Shown here one piece after another: positions 62,873-64,000 of a stretch of 64,000 nucleotides of DNA. The notes under the pieces are model-generated. The model ran no database searches, was not told the origin of the DNA, and saw only the letters and a list, made by a program, of their open reading frames with translations. The stretch's first letter is position 1; each line of letters starts with the position of its first letter. Position numbers and translations under genes: made by a program. Origin of the DNA: Shewanella cyperi (GTDB lineage: Bacteria > Pseudomonadota > Gammaproteobacteria > Enterobacterales > Shewanellaceae); contig NZ_CP071501.1 in assembly GCF_017354985.1 (NCBI RefSeq), forward strand, positions 124,001 through 188,000, read 5' to 3'.

Positions 62873-64000
62873 ATGAATAACACAGGGATCCGACACAAGC
62901 TTATCGCCTCCATTGTCGCCGGTGCCGCCATGATGGCACCGTCGCTGGCCTGGTCGGAGCAATATGCTGCCAATTTCAAAGGCACTGAAATTCAGGAATT
63001 TATCAACATAGTTGGTAAAAACCTCAACAAAACCATCATCGTTGATCCCACCATCCGCGGCAAAATCAACGTCCGTTCCTACGACCTGCTAAACGACGAA
63101 CAGTACTACCAGTTCTTCCTCAACGTGCTGCAGGTTTACGGTTACGCCGTGGTCGAAATGGAAAACAGTGTTATCAAGGTCATCAAGGACAAGGATGCCA
63201 AGACTGCGGCCATACGTGTGGCCGACGACAAGGAACCGGGTCTGGGCGATGAGATGGTGACCCGCATTGTTGCTCTGTATAACACAGAGGCCAAACAGTT
63301 GGCGCCGCTGCTGCGCCAGCTGAACGACAACGCCGGTGGCGGTAACGTGGTTAACTATGACCCCTCCAACGTGCTGATGATTTCCGGCCGTGCCGCCGTG
63401 GTAAACAAGTTAGTGGACATAGTCCGCCGGGTCGACAAGCAGGGTGATACCGAAGTGCAGGTGGTGCCGTTGCAATACGCCTCCGCCACTGAGATGGTCC
63501 GGATTATTGATACCCTTTACCGCGCCTCTGCCAACCAGGCCCAGCTTCCCGGTCAGGCACCCAAGGTGGTGGCCGACGAGCGCATTAACGCCGTGGTGGT
63601 CAGCGGTGACGAGAAGAGTCGTCAGCGGGTAGTGGAGCTGGTCAAGCGTCTTGATGGTGAGCAGGCCACCACGGGCAATACCAAGGTGCGTTACCTGCGC
63701 TATGCCAAGGCCGAAGATCTGGTGGAAGTGCTGACCGGCTTCGCCCAGAAGTTGCAGAGTGACAAGGATGGCGCAGCCCAACAAGGCTCCAGCAAGCGCC
63801 GCAACGAAATCAATATCATGGCCCACACGGACACCAATGCCTTGGTGATCAGTGCCGAGCCCGACCAGATGCGCACCCTCGACAGCGTGATCAACCAGCT
63901 GGATATCCGCCGTGCCCAGGTGCTGGTGGAAGCCATCATAGTTGAAGTGGCCGAAGGGGATGATGTGGGCTTAGGCGTGCAGTGGGCTCACTTGGCCGGT
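62873..64000 (+). CDS. gspD: Type II secretion system secretin (3' end outside window)
   Basis: The first 376 codons of GspD, open to the right edge. Signal peptide residues 1-28 (ending SLAWS). The N0 domain starts at about residue 33 with FKGTEIQEFINIVGKNLNKT, N1 runs from about 125 (TRIVALYNTEAKQLAPLL), N2 from about 195 (QVVPLQYASATEMVRIID), N3 from about 265 (VRYLRYAKAEDLVEVL). The visible part ends at the start of the secretin domain (QVLVEAIIVEV). A typical GspD is about 650-700 residues, so nearly half is missing. The start at 62873 has GGGGAAG before it. Confidence 0.95.
   Translation, partial: MNNTGIRHKLIASIVAGAAMMAPSLAWSEQYAANFKGTEIQEFINIVGKNLNKTIIVDPTIRGKINVRSYDLLNDEQYYQFFLNVLQVYGYAVVEMENSVIKVIKDKDAKTAAIRVADDKEPGLGDEMVTRIVALYNTEAKQLAPLLRQLNDNAGGGNVVNYDPSNVLMISGRAAVVNKLVDIVRRVDKQGDTEVQVVPLQYASATEMVRIIDTLYRASANQAQLPGQAPKVVADERINAVVVSGDEKSRQRVVELVKRLDGEQATTGNTKVRYLRYAKAEDLVEVLTGFAQKLQSDKDGAAQQGSSKRRNEINIMAHTDTNALVISAEPDQMRTLDSVINQLDIRRAQVLVEAIIVEVAEGDDVGLGVQWAHLAG

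Overview
The window is a chromosomal segment of a gammaproteobacterium, most likely a Shewanella. I infer this from gene content and protein character: a GlyGly-CTERM adhesin together with a type II secretion locus, a 513-residue ATP-type PckA, FtnA-type ferritin, an hslO-hslR pair next to gspC-gspD, an FMN riboswitch before ribB, and a RyhB-type small RNA. Species cannot be fixed from sequence reading alone. No rRNA, tRNA, CRISPR array, integrase or transposase was seen.

Layout. 1-4.1 kb: the end of a Wzi-like capsule-assembly protein, then a tightly packed trio (GT2 glycosyltransferase, TVP38/DedA-type membrane protein, GT39/ArnT-like transferase) that looks like a polyprenyl-phosphate-sugar module. 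4.2-10 kb: mostly minus-strand housekeeping genes (mutM, a small membrane protein, mobA, a GNAT acetyltransferase, yhhQ, menF), with a Fur-controlled RyhB small RNA between mobA and the GNAT gene. 10-13.3 kb: an HD-GYP c-di-GMP phosphodiesterase facing moeA-moeB. 13.4-18.3 kb: an RND efflux pair divergent from ferritin, with a Fur-like site between them. 18.4-27.1 kb: a GGDEF-EAL protein, ribB with its FMN riboswitch, oligopeptidase B, a GIY-YIG protein, a TenA-like protein, a DUF4937 protein and a small HEAGH protein.

27.4-49.5 kb is the accessory core. It holds a GNAT gene, a DUF6916-type protein, three consecutive tail-collar (Mdp-like) proteins, a TIGR03032 protein, a 3045-residue DUF4347/Ig/cadherin/Calx-beta adhesin with a GlyGly-CTERM tail, and a 197-residue outer-membrane beta-barrel overlapping it by 4 bases. 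A second adhesin (2456 residues, different N-terminus) and a second, identical barrel follow. The last 5.19 kb of the two adhesin-barrel units (35957-41148 and 44347-49538) are a nearly perfect direct repeat. I found only eight mismatches by eye, all near the ends, which suggests recent duplication or gene conversion.

49.8-58.5 kb: a methyltransferase, a periplasmic binding-type protein, a DUF4397 lipoprotein, an EamA transporter, an ABC-2 exporter behind a possible sigma-54 promoter, and an M14 peptidase. 58.6-64 kb: pckA, hslO-hslR, and the divergent start of the gsp operon (gspC, then gspD running off the end). The gsp genes matter for the accessory region because GlyGly-CTERM proteins are type II secretion substrates in this group.
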